Below, one piece after another: positions 31,480 through 42,198 of a DNA stretch of 64,000 nt. The notes under the pieces are model-generated. The model saw only the letters and a list, made by a program, of their open reading frames with translations. It was not told the origin of the DNA and made no database searches. The position numbers and the translations under genes were made by a program. Location: contig NW_006763312.1 of assembly GCF_000218685.1 (NCBI RefSeq), forward strand, positions 1 through 64,000. The letters run 5' to 3'. This stretch comes from Serpula lacrymans var. lacrymans S7.9. Its lineage: Eukaryota; Basidiomycota; Agaricomycetes; Boletales; Serpulaceae. Within the stretch, counting starts at the first letter, position 1. Every line of letters starts with the position of its first letter.

Positions 31480-32817
31480 ATGTTGACTGAACTGAGTGAC
31501 GTACAGGCCAAGGTTGGCATATACCTCCTTGAAGAACTACTGTTGGACAAGGAAGGTATTGCGGATGAAGATGAAGAAGACATTGTGATTACTGCAGCGG
31601 CCCAAGCAGCTATTTTTTACGCAGAGCCTCTCTTTGACAAGACCCCTTATCATACACTGGTACTCTCTGGCCATGGCTGGATTCAAGAATTGATTGATGG
31701 GCATCCAGAACAAATTAGGTGTGAGCTTGGGGTCAAGAGAGAAATATTTGATGAGCTGGTTAGGACTTTGAGAGAAGCAGATTCAAAGAGTGTGTCTTTG
31801 GAGGAGAAGCTCGCCATGTTTTTATACATGAGTGTGACTGGGCTCACTGTCAGACATGTTGGTGAGCGTTTTCAATGTGCCAACAACACTATATTGAAGT
31901 AGGTTCTTTGTGTTTTATGTTTTACTCATTTTTTCTAATAATTTTGCAGGTATTTCAAGGAAGTTCTATTTGCATTTTCGTCTGCACCCATCTACACTAA
32001 TCATGTATATCTACCATCTGCTAACGACCCTATGCCTCCCGGGATCCTCAATAACCCAAAGCTTTATCCATTTTTCTCCGATGCAATTGGTGCCATTGAT
32101 GGGACACATATCGCCTGTGCCCCATCCGCTGCAGAACACCATCTCTCACGAAATCAAAAGGGCGGCGTCACCCTGAACTGCCTAGCATGTTGTAGCTTTG
32201 ACCTCCAATTTCTCTACATTCTTACTGGCTGGGAGGGTTCGGCTGCTGATGCAGGTATTTACAATGACACTTGCCAACATGATCTTTGTGTTCTGCCGGT
32301 AAATATGACCTGGCAGATGCTGGTTTTGCTTCTTCCCCACAGCTTTTGGTTCCTTACCAAGGAGAACACTATCATTTAGCTGAGTGGGGTCGAGTGGGGC
32401 TCAGGTGAGTACTTTGCTCTTCTTTATACTAATTCTGACTATTTATTCAACAGGCCCAGGAGCAAAGAAGAGCTCTCTAACTTGCAACACGCTCAAGCGC
32501 GCAACTGTATTGAGCGCATTTTTGGCATCTTCAAGCGTTGTTTTCGGACCCTCCTCTGTCCGCCCGAATTTGATATGAACATACAGGCTCGCATCCCATC
32601 CTCCCTATGCATGCTGCACAACTACATCTGGATGCATGATCCTAACAACATCCACAAATTCTCTAAAGCTGTGCCTTCATTGGTCAGCACCAGTTCTTTG
32701 TCTGATGGGCCGCCAACCGAACCAAACTGACTTGAAGCCAATATGCGCCGCGACAGAATAGCAATGGACATGTGGACGTCATACCGTGCTGAGTTGCAGG
32801 CTAGGGGTGCTGTATGA
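31480..32817 (+). pseudogene. PIF/Harbinger DDE nuclease, nearly intact
   Basis: Start ATG 31480. The first intron is 31900-31949 (GTAGGT...TTGCAG), joining TIL to KYFKEV in frame. The DDE_4-type centre is DAIGAIDGTHIACAP, GWEGSAADAGIYND, YDLADAGFASSPQLL and ARNCIERIFGIFKRCFRTL. A second intron runs near 32404-32452. A one-base shift near 32298 separates VLP from the KYDLADAGF block. TGA at 32728-32730 sits where the frame otherwise continues with MRRDRIAMDMWTSYRAELQ to TGA 32815. Length (about 400 aa) fits the family. It cuts and inserts DNA at the TIRs, normally with the Myb-like partner. Confidence 0.92.
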
Positions 32818-33178
32818 TTGTTGCCGGTATTTTTTCTTGTCATGTATTTGTAAACACGCAAATAACAGAAAATGCTTCTCATTTCAAAACATAATTGTAA
32901 CAACTTTACAGCATAATACAGATGCAACGACTTGCGGTATGAAAACGGTCCAAAAACAAATACGGCTAGAGGTGCTCAAGAGGAAATGCAGTGTTCTGCC
33001 TCAGCAGCTTACCCACTCATGTCATCTGAAGGCTTGGCTCCTGTGTAGCCATGTCCAAATAATTGGAGACCAGCTCACTATCAACGCACAACATATCAAT
33101 CAAAGCCACTTTCCCTTTGTCATTTAGCTGCACCTCAAGCTGCCCCACAGTCTTGATGGCTAAGCTCCTTATTGCCGC

Positions 33179-33589
33179 TGTGATGACCAAGAGTTTCTTA
33201 CTCTGGCGCACAACTCAGACAAGCATATGAGAAGAGAGAAGGAAGGGATCACCCCTTAGGTTTCAACAAGTTAGTTGTGCTAGACAACAGGAGGACTCAC
33301 TGAGGAGTCTCCTTGATCTATTAGGGTACTTATACTACTACAGGTTTGTTTGTACATATGTACTATACAGTTGATGAAGGCAGTGGCTGGTGATGTCATG
33401 GGCACAGCCCGTGTGACCAGCTCCACTACATGAGATACTTGTATCTAAAATAAGAAGAAAGGCAGCGCGGCATGAGAAAGAGGAGTTTGAACAAAAGCAA
33501 AGTGCCGCGTGGCACTGTGTATGAAAACTATAGTAAAAGGTTAAAGGGGAGAATGAAATTTAAAGGTCTGAAAACGTGTTATGGTAACA
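33179..33589 (+). repeat. Solo LTR, family S, copy 3
   Basis: 411 bp, start altered to TGTGATGACC, end ATGGTAACA. No target duplication is recognisable (GCCGC/ACATG). It lies between the two Harbinger genes, so it arrived after or with that element. Confidence 0.85.
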
Positions 33590-33668
33590 ACATGACTGGT
33601 CATGTGACTTGGAAAATGAAAAATAAAAGTACAAAAAAGTGAAGTGTGAGTAGGTGCTGGTATGTCAA

Positions 33669-34743
33669 TTGTAACAGCTAGCTGCAGGTTCCGATGACTG
33701 CGTAGGAGCAGCCGAAGCTGAAGAACTTGGCTGAGCTGCTTGGCCTGTGAAGGCACGCTCTAAAGCAGTGGCGAGTCAATCTTTGTACTTGTAACGTTTT
33801 TCATCATGCTTGCCCTGATTGTCCACCATCCGCTGGACTTGTTCTTTCAAGCCATTAATGGCAGCAGCATCTGATGAGCACGGGGTTTTGCTGGGAGTGG
33901 CTGAGACTACAGAGATGGATTTGACGGCTGAGTATTTTTGTTTCCCAGACAATGTAACACTCATAGACGTGCTGATAGGTTTGGATTGGGCACTACTTGT
34001 ATCCAGGTAGGTACCAGAATTGCTGGCACTCTTCCGCCCATCCACAGCCATGCCCTTGCCGCCATGATCCTCCTCCTCCTCCTCCTTGTCATTGTTGTTG
34101 TCATTGTTTTCTATCTCTCCATCCAAAACTGTAGCCTCCTTCCTCAGTAATGTGGTGGGTGCCTTATTAGACTGTGCTTGTGAGGCTCGAAACACTTGAG
34201 TTCCTTTCACCTGGCTGGGTAAAATTCCTGCAATCTTATCATACCATTTACATCCATCTGCAGCTAAATGGATGATAATTGCCTTTGTCGTCTCTTTGTT
34301 TTTACTCTGGAAATGGTGAGTTCATGTGTGGGAATAGGAAATTAGATGCTACTTACCTTGAGAAGCGTATCCCAGACATGTTGGTTCGCATTTGTGATCT
34401 TCAAGCCCGCTTCAACGCTAAAACTGAGCCCAGGCGTATCTAACAAGTCTCCGGCACAAGTAAGCTCCTTCTTGAGGTAACAGGCTTGTCAGTACGGGCC
34501 ATGGCTCCAGCGCCTGTCGCAGTAGCACCCCCTACCACAGCTACCCCCGCACAAGCTTATCCCGGATACGCCTATTCCAACAGTGTAGAACTGGGGTTTA
34601 AAATTCCCCCCCTCTCCAAGAAGCCCTCGATGCTCTACAGCAATATCCATGAGTTTCTTCAAATCTGCTCCAGTCCATATGGCCTTTGGCCCCTTTTTCT
34701 TCTTTGTAGTTGTTTGATTACTTGTGTCGTTGATGCTTGTCAT
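33669..34743 (-). pseudogene. Myb/SANT-like DNA-binding partner of the Harbinger element
   Basis: ATG at 34743 (MTSINDTSNQTTTKKKKGPK). A helix-turn-helix-type SANT region follows (AIWTGADLKKLMDIAVEHRG, GGNFKPQFYT). A following exon reads TPGLSFSVEAGLKITNANQH, VWDTLLK, and after an intron HLAADGCKWYDKIAGILPSQ and VKGTQVFRASQAQSN. A Glu/Asp-rich low-complexity segment and a coiled-coil-like tail follow (INGLKEQVQRMVDNQGKHDE). TGA at 33776-33778 interrupts a frame that otherwise continues LATALERAFTGQAAQ to 33669. Family knowledge assigns TIR binding and nuclear import of the nuclease. Confidence 0.8.
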
Positions 34744-34999
34744 TTTCAATGACCATAGAGGGTACCATTGTGGGGGCTTGGAAAGCCTGCTGCTGGCTGG
34801 CCTTCGTGCCATCGATAGGGTTGTTTGGTGGGTAAATTGATGGTATCAATACAGGTGTTCTACCTTCAAAGACGCCCAATTCTGTATCACCCTATGATCA
34901 GCCTGTTCGGCATTCGGCATCGTTAAGCCACCTGGCACAATAAAGTTACAACTCAGCATTATCAAGCCACCCAGCACGACAATGTTCTAATGCCATGAC

Positions 35000-35029
35000 A
35001 TCTGCAAAATGACGCTACCGAACATAGCC
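35000..35029 (-). repeat. Right TIR of the Harbinger element
   Basis: Reverse complement begins GGCTATGTTCGGTAGC. It is followed by TSD TAA at 35030-35032. Confidence 0.95.
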
Positions 35030-35305
35030 TAACTAACACTGAAATGATATTTATAGAGGCTAATGGTTTAGGAAAGGTTTTGGCGAATCGCCAGTAACTA
35101 TCAAAAATTTTGTTATACAAACCAAGTGAACGGCCATAATTTGGGTTGCTTATCACCCAATTTCACCACCTAATCAACGAGTGATTATCAACTGATCCAG
35201 AAAATCACCTGAATAGCACGTTACAATCATCCAAAAAGCGGTTGCTCCATCAGTTGATTCTCAACTGGTCGGAGTTACATAGTGAAACACCAGAAACCGA
35301 CAGTT

Positions 35306-37626
35306 TCAGATTTCAGGAGTCTTGACATAGCTCCACAATACCTTAAATACAAATCGGGGATGGAGTGCATCTATTCCCGGTGATAAGTAGTTAAGGATGT
35401 GCCAAAATTTGGAGCTAGTTGCTTTGTCCTGTGAATTCGATGATTTATCGCCATAAAGTGATGTCATGCCAACAGCGACTTACTGTGAGTGATACGATTC
35501 GAAGTCTACGCATGTACCACCGCATCCACGCACCCTTCTTCAGGCTTTCCCCGCGGACAGGCACCGTGGTAGGCTGAGCATAATCTAGTGGAAGGATATC
35601 GTAGTTGATAAACCGTCGAAGTCAAAGGCAATAAATGCTATACATACCCGCATTTTTCGTGGATGTCCTATGTTAACCAAACGGAAATATCAATACAACG
35701 TTGAGATGGCAAGAAATCAACCCCACCAGAAGTTCTCAATCTTGGCTTTCTGGATATTGAAAAAATTGGTCGAGAAATCAGCTGGCAGTGTAGTTGACTG
35801 TGCGTTCAAAGTCGATGATGACCCAGGAGGAACTGTCCTTAGAATCTGGCTCAAACAAATCAAACCGTAGATGGCCTTGGCCAAACCAGTGCTAGAGAAG
35901 GTGTGTGTGAGCTTACGATACCCAAATGAACTCTGACAAGAGCAGCAAGAGGGACGAAACAAAGAACGTGCCCATGGTTCTGGAAAGGAAAAACATACCC
36001 GAATATAGGATTAATGTTCATGACGCTGTCCCCTAACGCAACCCAATTTGAAGGCAATTTCGCGGCCTGGTGAAAACGGTAATAGCAAGAAGGCGCTAAT
36101 GCATAGTCAATAAAGTATATTGTTAGGTAGCATGCACGCCACTTACGAACGCGGATATAACTAACGGTCATTGTTTCATGCACTTGAGGATCCTCTCCCA
36201 ACATGTCAAGCAGCTGGAAAAGCCAGCTGGGAAGCGGTACATCCATAATCATTGAGCTAGCAAATTTCTTTACACCATCGATTGTCTTTGGCAGATCTGC
36301 TATATCCCAAGCACCCGAGCTGATGTGAACTATGGAGCTTTGATAGCACCCTTCGGGCATAACGAAAGAAATATAACGTACTGCGATATGGGCCATCGAT
36401 GCCAATCAAATATAGGGTCTTACGATCCTTCCGAGCATTACTCAAGCACATTGCAATAGCTGGATGATCATCCATTCCACCAGGTATAGGCAATCGCTTT
36501 GCCAGATCAGGTGGGATAGTAAGCTCTAACGTCGAGTAGAACATCTTTGGGTCATACGAAAGCTTGATATCGTCAAGGGAAAGTTTTCCCTTCGGATACA
36601 CATCAGCAAAGCCATATCCGGCATGCTTTAACATTTTGACCCCTGCGCGAAATACACCAGTACAGTCTGAAAGCCATTCAATGAGTAGAAGACACAAGAA
36701 CAGGGCTGAAAATTATCAAACCTATGACTAGGTCCGCACGGATATCAGTTTCTCCGTGTTCATTGCGTACCGTGATCCCGCCAAGCACCGTAGAGTTTCC
36801 CGCAGCAGGATGATATTCGGAGACTGATCCTACGATGTAGTCGATATTAGGGTACTTGGTCGTATCTTTAACTAATCGTCGAATTAGAGTTTCGAGACCT
36901 TGACGGCTAGTGAAGCAAGTCTCCGGTAAACCATCTGGATACTCGTCATACGGGACTCCTGGGAAACGACCAGAAATACACATCTTAAGATCAGAAGCAG
37001 CGATACTGTAGCACGTAGAGATATGAATATCGTCCATCGTAAACGAAGAAGTCAAGCAGCAACCCACCGAATCCCTGATGCCTTGGCTTGTTCGTCGAAA
37101 TGAGGGAACATGGCTCTGTATGCTTTCAAATTTAGGGCTTGTTGGGCTAGTGCAACATGTGTTATGTCAGAGGATGCAGCGCCTAACAAACACAGGATTA
37201 AACACCTTGAACTGAATGATACTGCACGATCCGAGAACGCTTATGCTGCTGCTTCCAACCTTCAACCATCTGTGCCTGTTCGCTAGCCAACCATGGCTCA
37301 GGTTCGATAATCACCACGCGCTTGAAGTGATTGTGGCATATACGAGCAGACAAAAGCCCTGCAATGCTAGAAGCGTTGTCAGTTGTTTTCTCAGTAATAC
37401 TTTAAACAGCACTCAAAAGTGATAGTCACCTCCCTCCACATATTATGGCTGTGCCATGCAGTTTCTCGTGCTCGGGACGTTCTTGCCCTAAGTAAGGAAC
37501 GTCGCTGGCACCTGTAGTTTCAACATAAAGTCGTTGTCTCAAACGGCGTCCTAGATATAAACAACTAGACAAAGAAACGATAAGGATGGCTGAAGCATAC
37601 TCTAGCATTCGAAAGGCGTTCGACAT
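35306..37626 (-). CDS. FAD-dependent monooxygenase, multi-exon
   Basis: ATG 37626 begins a short N-terminal hydrophobic helix (MLEYASAILIVSLSSCLYLG). The FAD-binding motif TAIICGGSIAGLLSAR is assembled across a 63-nt intron (37367-37429). Further exons read MVEGWKQQHKRSRIVQYHSV, LNLKAYRAMFPHFDEQAKAS, FTSRQGLETLIRRLV, DCTGVFRAGVKMLKHAGYGF and the second FAD motif NWVALGDSVMNINPIFG. GLAKAIYGLICLSQ, DYAQPTTVPVRGESLKKGAW and LHPRFVFKVLW complete it, with TGA at 35306-35308. The order and length (about 560-580 aa) fit a family of Agaricomycete FAD oxidoreductases; substrate unknown. One junction (near 35715, after IENFW) did not join in frame by hand, so a single lesion or an unusual splice site is possible. 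It is the only host-like gene here. Confidence 0.8.
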
Positions 37627-38190
37627 GGCTTGTTACAAGATGGGTGTCGTTTAGATGATATACCGTATACCACGGCTTCTACTGCTGGTGCCCGAATTTA
37701 TAGCTTTTGACCATGCTGATGCTGTGCCGCGAGCCTTCCTTTTTGAACGAACTATGCATATTTGATAAATTTGGGAAAGTACGGTCAGAAAACCTAGTAC
37801 CGTAATGAGCTTCCCAACTGCGGCACGACACCCTCGACGCAATTATTAAAAGTCCGGGCGCCGAAGTACCTTTTACTTAGACCTATACATCATTCAGATC
37901 GCACGATCACTGCAAAAACCCGGGAAGCTGGGGCCATCGAATTATTTATTTATTTGAGCGGTTAGCATTTACAAAATATTTATAAAAACCGAGGATACAG
38001 CAAAACGTAATCAAACATGCCTAGAACTACCTCTTGTCAAATTGTCAGGTTTAACCATCTCATCTCGTGTAGAATATTGACCTGCCCGGCATGCACGGAA
38101 TATGATTGGTGTTCATTCTCTCAAGCAGCAAATCTCGGGCTTGCAAGTTGAGTTATAGTGTCTTTGTGTTCTGTCTTACTGCTCCACCCC
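37627..38190. other. Upstream region of the monooxygenase; no gene seen
   Basis: This holds the presumed promoter of the minus-strand monooxygenase and then AT-rich spacer up to the Gypsy fragment. I could not define a core promoter motif. Confidence 0.4.
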
Positions 38191-38199
38191 AAGCCTACC

Positions 38200-39393
38200 T
38201 GCATGAATAGGTGCACTACTGGAGTCTAAGGGATACACCGCTGTTCAAGTCTTTGTCAACTGATTTAGCAAAATGGCACATTTTGTCCCCACTTTTGTCA
38301 CTCTTGACTCTGCCGGTTACACCTGTCAGCTCAAAGATAGTGTGATCCGACTCCACAGAATTCCCAAAAAGATCATCTCCAATCAAGGCCCACAGTTCAT
38401 GTCATAATTTACCAAAGCCTTCTATGAGTTGATGGGGATAAAGCCAGCCCTTTCTAAGGTTATCACCCTCAGACTGATGGACAGTCCAAACAGATCAATC
38501 AAGACCATGAGCACTACCTTCACATCTTTGTGAATCACTGGCAAGATAATTGGGCAGGTTGGCTTTCCATTTCCGAATTCACTTACAATAATCATCTCCA
38601 TACCACAATGAACCAGACACCTTTTTTTTAAACTATGGCTTACACCCATGAACAAACACCACTATTTCATCATCCCCTCAATCCACATCAGCCACTGAGT
38701 TTGGAGAACAAATGAAACAACTTCATGACCTCACAAAATCCTCTCTCCTCTTAGCAAACAACAATCTGAAATGTTACTATGACTGTAAAAGGTCCCCACT
38801 TCGAGAATATCAAACAGGCGACAAAGTCTGGTTTGAAGGTAACATCATCACAATGGATAGATCAATAATTGGATGACAAACACTTTGGTCCTTTCAAAAT
38901 CACTCAAAAGATAGGACCTTCTGCCTATCAACTTGACATCTCAAAAAGTTGGAAGTCCATTCACCCAGTATTCAATGAAGCCATTTGTCACCATAACATG
39001 TTCCTGAATTCCCCAATGAATCTGTATCTTCGAGACCGCCTCCGGAAATCATAGAAGGAGTTGACAAATATGAAGTCAAAAATATCATTGCCTCTAGACC
39101 AACAAAATTATGAGGTTCCAAACTTGACTATTTTATTCACTGGGTTACCCGGTCTCTGAACGCACGTGGGAACCAGACACCATTCTAAACACATTTCCGA
39201 TCTACTCACTAAGTTCCATAATTCACAGCCTGCTGCCCCTTGTATTATCATCACTTCACTTCAATTTTGCCCCTATGAAAATTATACCACCATTTTTAAA
39301 CCCCCAATGCTTTTTGATTGAATCACCAACAAATTCCAAAATGCCACATTCTGGACTCATAAGGACACAAGTCTTATAAAAAGGGGGCTAATG
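38200..39393 (+). pseudogene. Gypsy integrase/chromodomain fragment
   Basis: Plus-strand pieces in several frames: VIRLHRIPKKIISNQGPQF (integrase core), TDGQSKQINQDHEHYLH, LSISEFTYNNH, YYDCKRSPLREYQTGDKVWF, then chromodomain-like VSERTWEPDTIL. Many stops and shifts. It ends with a purine tract (AAAAAGGGGGCTAA) right before TGTAAGGAATC at 39394, the start of a family T LTR. That LTR breaks off after about 22 bp into an opposite-strand Gypsy fragment. Confidence 0.8.
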
Positions 39394-40088
39394 TAAGGAA
39401 TCAATTTCTCTCCTTTGATATATTCTATCTTAAAGTTGTAGTCTGCAAGTTGAGAGGACTATTGAGCTTGACAACAATTGAGTTTCTGAGGTTGACGGAA
39501 GAGGAGGTTCTGGTGGTCTGAGAAAATGGTGAACACGTGTTTGGTGTAAGGAATCAATTTCTCCATTGCATTCTCACCACGTTATGGTTATCCAATTCCT
39601 TCCTTGTCACTCCTCTTGCTATATGGTACTCTTCTACTTCTATCTTTCTTTGTTTTATTTTCCTTTCACACTCATATTCTATCATACTTACAACGTAGGA
39701 AACTCTTCTCCCATCCCCAAAAAGATATCCCAATGGCATAACTCCAATCAAGAGCTATGCTTGGGAATACTTTGGTGAGAGATTAATCAGCAATACAGAC
39801 TGTGACTCAGCACCTTCTCATGGGGTCACTGATCCAGTCAATTGTACATCCCTTACTAAAGATCTTTCTCACATTATTAGTAATTATGATAGATCACACC
39901 ATTTCTTCTCTTTTTTACTATTGGCTAGTTGTTTGGTCAGACCACTTTCTTATTCTTTCTCTTTAATCTGACACTTACTATTCACTATATAAGGAGTAGA
40001 TACTTGATGTATTATTCCTTAGTTCAATATTAGCTTGGATTAGCTTATATATCAATACTCTTCAACCTCAATAATCCACCACCTTCAT

Positions 40089-40712
40089 CAGGAAAAACAC
40101 TTTGGCTATATAGCAAAGGTAATACTATTTATGCTATTATAGCTCTCATAATACTATGAGTTTGAGCACACATAGCACCAGTATAATATTATATAGCTAG
40201 CTAATGCATTACAATGGCTCTTATAGCTATAATAGCCTATATAGCTGTTAAGACCATAGTACATGTTTATAGCAATGCTTTATCCAAGTATAAGTTGTGA
40301 CAATGTGTAAAAAAAATAACAAGTCCATGGAAGGTCAATATATTACACATATATAGTATATTTTGTAAGCCTTTATGGTGTAGTGGATAAATATGTGGTA
40401 TGTGGCTGTAGATTGATTGGTCAGTAAAAAAATGGACCAACAGGTTGAGAGTTCAAACCTTGTGTGTGTGATTATTTTTTATTTTTTTAAATCAGCCACA
40501 AGCTCTCTCATAGCTCATATAGTCAGCTATATGCTATAAATGCTATAAGTGCTATAAGTGCTATAAGAGGCTATAGCCAACTATAAGAGTACTATAAGAG
40601 CACATTGTTCCTGAATAGATGTTGGGGTTTCTATTGCAGCTATGATCACTATGACAACTATATTTGCAACTATAGTACTATTAGGGTTCGTATGGCCAAA
40701 GTGTTTTTCCTG
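40089..40712. mobile_element. MITE-like element with 18-bp perfect TIRs
   Basis: CAGGAAAAACACTTTGGC at 40089-40106 is the exact inverse of 40695-40712; the symmetry extends 3 more bases outwards (CAT/ATG). No coding frame. The interior is AT-rich with many CTATA motifs on both flanks of a tRNA-like core. It interrupts a family T LTR whose two halves align to the other copy. The target duplication is not clear (possibly AT). Superfamily unknown. Confidence 0.8.
40369..40470 (+). other. tRNA-like sequence (possible tRNA-derived relic) inside the MITE-like element
   Basis: A box-A-like TAGTGGATAAA (40381-40391) and a box-B-like GAGTTCAAACC (40449-40459) are spaced about 57 bp apart, with a GGCTGTAGATTG block between them that resembles a Tyr anticodon arm. 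The acceptor ends do not pair, so this is not a functional tRNA. A T-rich run follows. Confidence 0.3.
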
Positions 40713-41837
40713 ATGTTTTACAAGGACTTGGCCAGACATTTGTTGTTGTTATATAGCTTCCTATTCATTACCTGACATTTGGATCCTATGAGGTGATGTT
40801 GCCATTCATCCAGTGCAGTCACAACAGCAAGCATTTCTTTGTCATAGATTTCATAGTTTTGTTTAGCGGGAGTGAGGGCTTTTGAGAGGAATGCAATGGG
40901 TCTGAATTTATTGTCCTATTTTTGGGATAAGACATCTCCTACAGCAAATTCAGAGGCATCTAATTCTAGTTTGGGTCATTGTTGTTTGGAATAGCAAGAA
41001 TAGAAGTGGTGGTGAGCACTTTTTTCAAGGTTTCAAAAGATGTTACTTGTTCAACCTTCCAACTCCAGTCAACCTTTCCAATGAGCGTGGTGAGTGGTTT
41101 TTCAATCTTCCCATAGTCTTTGATGAATCTTTGGCAGAACTTGGAGAACCCTAAAAATAACTGGAGTTCTCTCTTATTCTTTGGTGTGGGCCATTCTGCC
41201 ACCACTGCTACCTTTAATAGATCCATGCAAATGATATCTTTTGAGATAATCATGCCTAGGTACTTGACCTCTTTTTTCTCAAACTTGTATTTCTCTGGTT
41301 TAAGGTACAAGTGGTTCTGTTGCAAGATATGTAAAAGTTGGGTAACAATTTGACAATGTTCCTCAAGAGTCTCTATGAATATCATGATGTTGTCCATCCA
41401 GGTATACAATAACTTGCCCATCTGTGATTAATTCTCAAAGTAGTTGATCCATCATTGTTTGGAATTTGGCAAGGGAATTGATAAGTCTGAAAGCAGCTTT
41501 ATGTTTATCACCATCTTTGATGCATATATTATTGTATCCCCATTACACGTCTATTTTGTAAAGTAATTGGTGTCTTTGAGTTCATCAATGAGTTTGGATA
41601 TGAGGGGAAGGGTGTATCAATTCTTTGTGGTGAGTTTATTCAGTTTGCAATAGTCTTGGACTAGGCATAATGAACTGTATTTCTTTTAGAAGAATGGTGA
41701 AGTGTAAGGTGACTTGGATACCTGGATGTATCCACTCTTTAGGTTCTCATCTAAAAATTCATCTAAATGGTGGTGTTTGTCTCTGCTAAGAGGGTACATT
41801 TTGCAGTCAAGACCATTAGCTTCTGCTGATAAATCGG

Positions 41838-42198
41838 CAATGAAGTGGATTGAAAGAGGTGACATCAGATGTGGAGGAGGCTCAAGGAGGTCAAGTAAAA
41901 GGAGTGTAGAAGTGACAAAAAGGTTGACTATGGTAGGGATCCAAAAATGACTCTCTGGTCAGAAGAGAAACAAGGGAAGAAGGCCCATGGTGAAGCTAAG
42001 TAAGGGAAGGGGAGTAAGGGAAACAATGAAAGTGAGGGTGCAATGTGTAGCCAGTGGCAACGCAAAATATTGCCAAAATGCCAAAATGCAAAAAGAACCG
42101 AATAGAAAGCAAAGGTAGGTGCAACTTGATTGCCTAATAGAGGTGGGTACTGATTAGCCACAAGTACAAAAAAGTCAATATTAATTACTATTCCACGT
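41838..42198 (-). mobile_element. LTR-like element X, truncated copy 3
   Basis: Aligns to 43430-43797 of copy 2 (TGACATCAGA to ATTAATTACTATTCCACGT) with many substitutions and a 5-bp loss that breaks the ORF frame. It lacks the last ~96 bp of the complete copies and abuts the start of copy 2. Confidence 0.8.

Larger units (their letters stand above)
31345..35029 (+). mobile_element. PIF/Harbinger DNA transposon with 30-bp TIRs and TSD TAA
   Basis: The left end GGCCATGTTCGGTAGC... (31345-31374) and the reversed right end (35000-35029) match at 28 of 30 bases. TAA flanks both sides (31342-31344, 35030-35032), the 3-bp TWA-type duplication of this superfamily. It carries a DDE nuclease on plus and a Myb/SANT-like gene on minus, tail to tail. 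A family S solo LTR (33179-33589) sits between them. Both genes have few lesions, so the element is relatively young but probably immobile. Confidence 0.95.
39545..40777 (+). repeat. Solo LTR, family T, copy 1, TSD TTTGG (contains a MITE-like insert)
   Basis: Starts TGTAAGGAATC, ends CCTGACA, flanked by TTTGG (39540-39544, 40778-40782). Without the internal insertion (40089-40712) it is about 610 bp, like the reverse copy at 46934-47562. It lies inside the minus-strand Gypsy RNase H coding sequence. Confidence 0.92.
39416..41837 (-). pseudogene. Gypsy RT/RNase H fragment, interrupted by solo LTR T
   Basis: From about 41830 downward: RT pieces, then IMIFIETLEEHCQIVTQLLH, KYLGMIISKD, LQLFLGFSKFCQRFIKDYGK, RNase H (FLSKALTPAKQNYEIYDKEM, LAVVTALDEWQHHLIGSK) ending at 40778. 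Past the solo LTR it resumes as HVFTIFSDHQNLLFRQPQKL and ends near 39416 within LADYNFKIEYI. The join across the LTR is in frame once one TTTGG copy is removed. Confidence 0.85.

Noticed and set aside
40369..40470. Functional tRNA-Tyr gene
   Set aside because: Acceptor ends do not pair and arms are incomplete; kept only as a tRNA-like relic.
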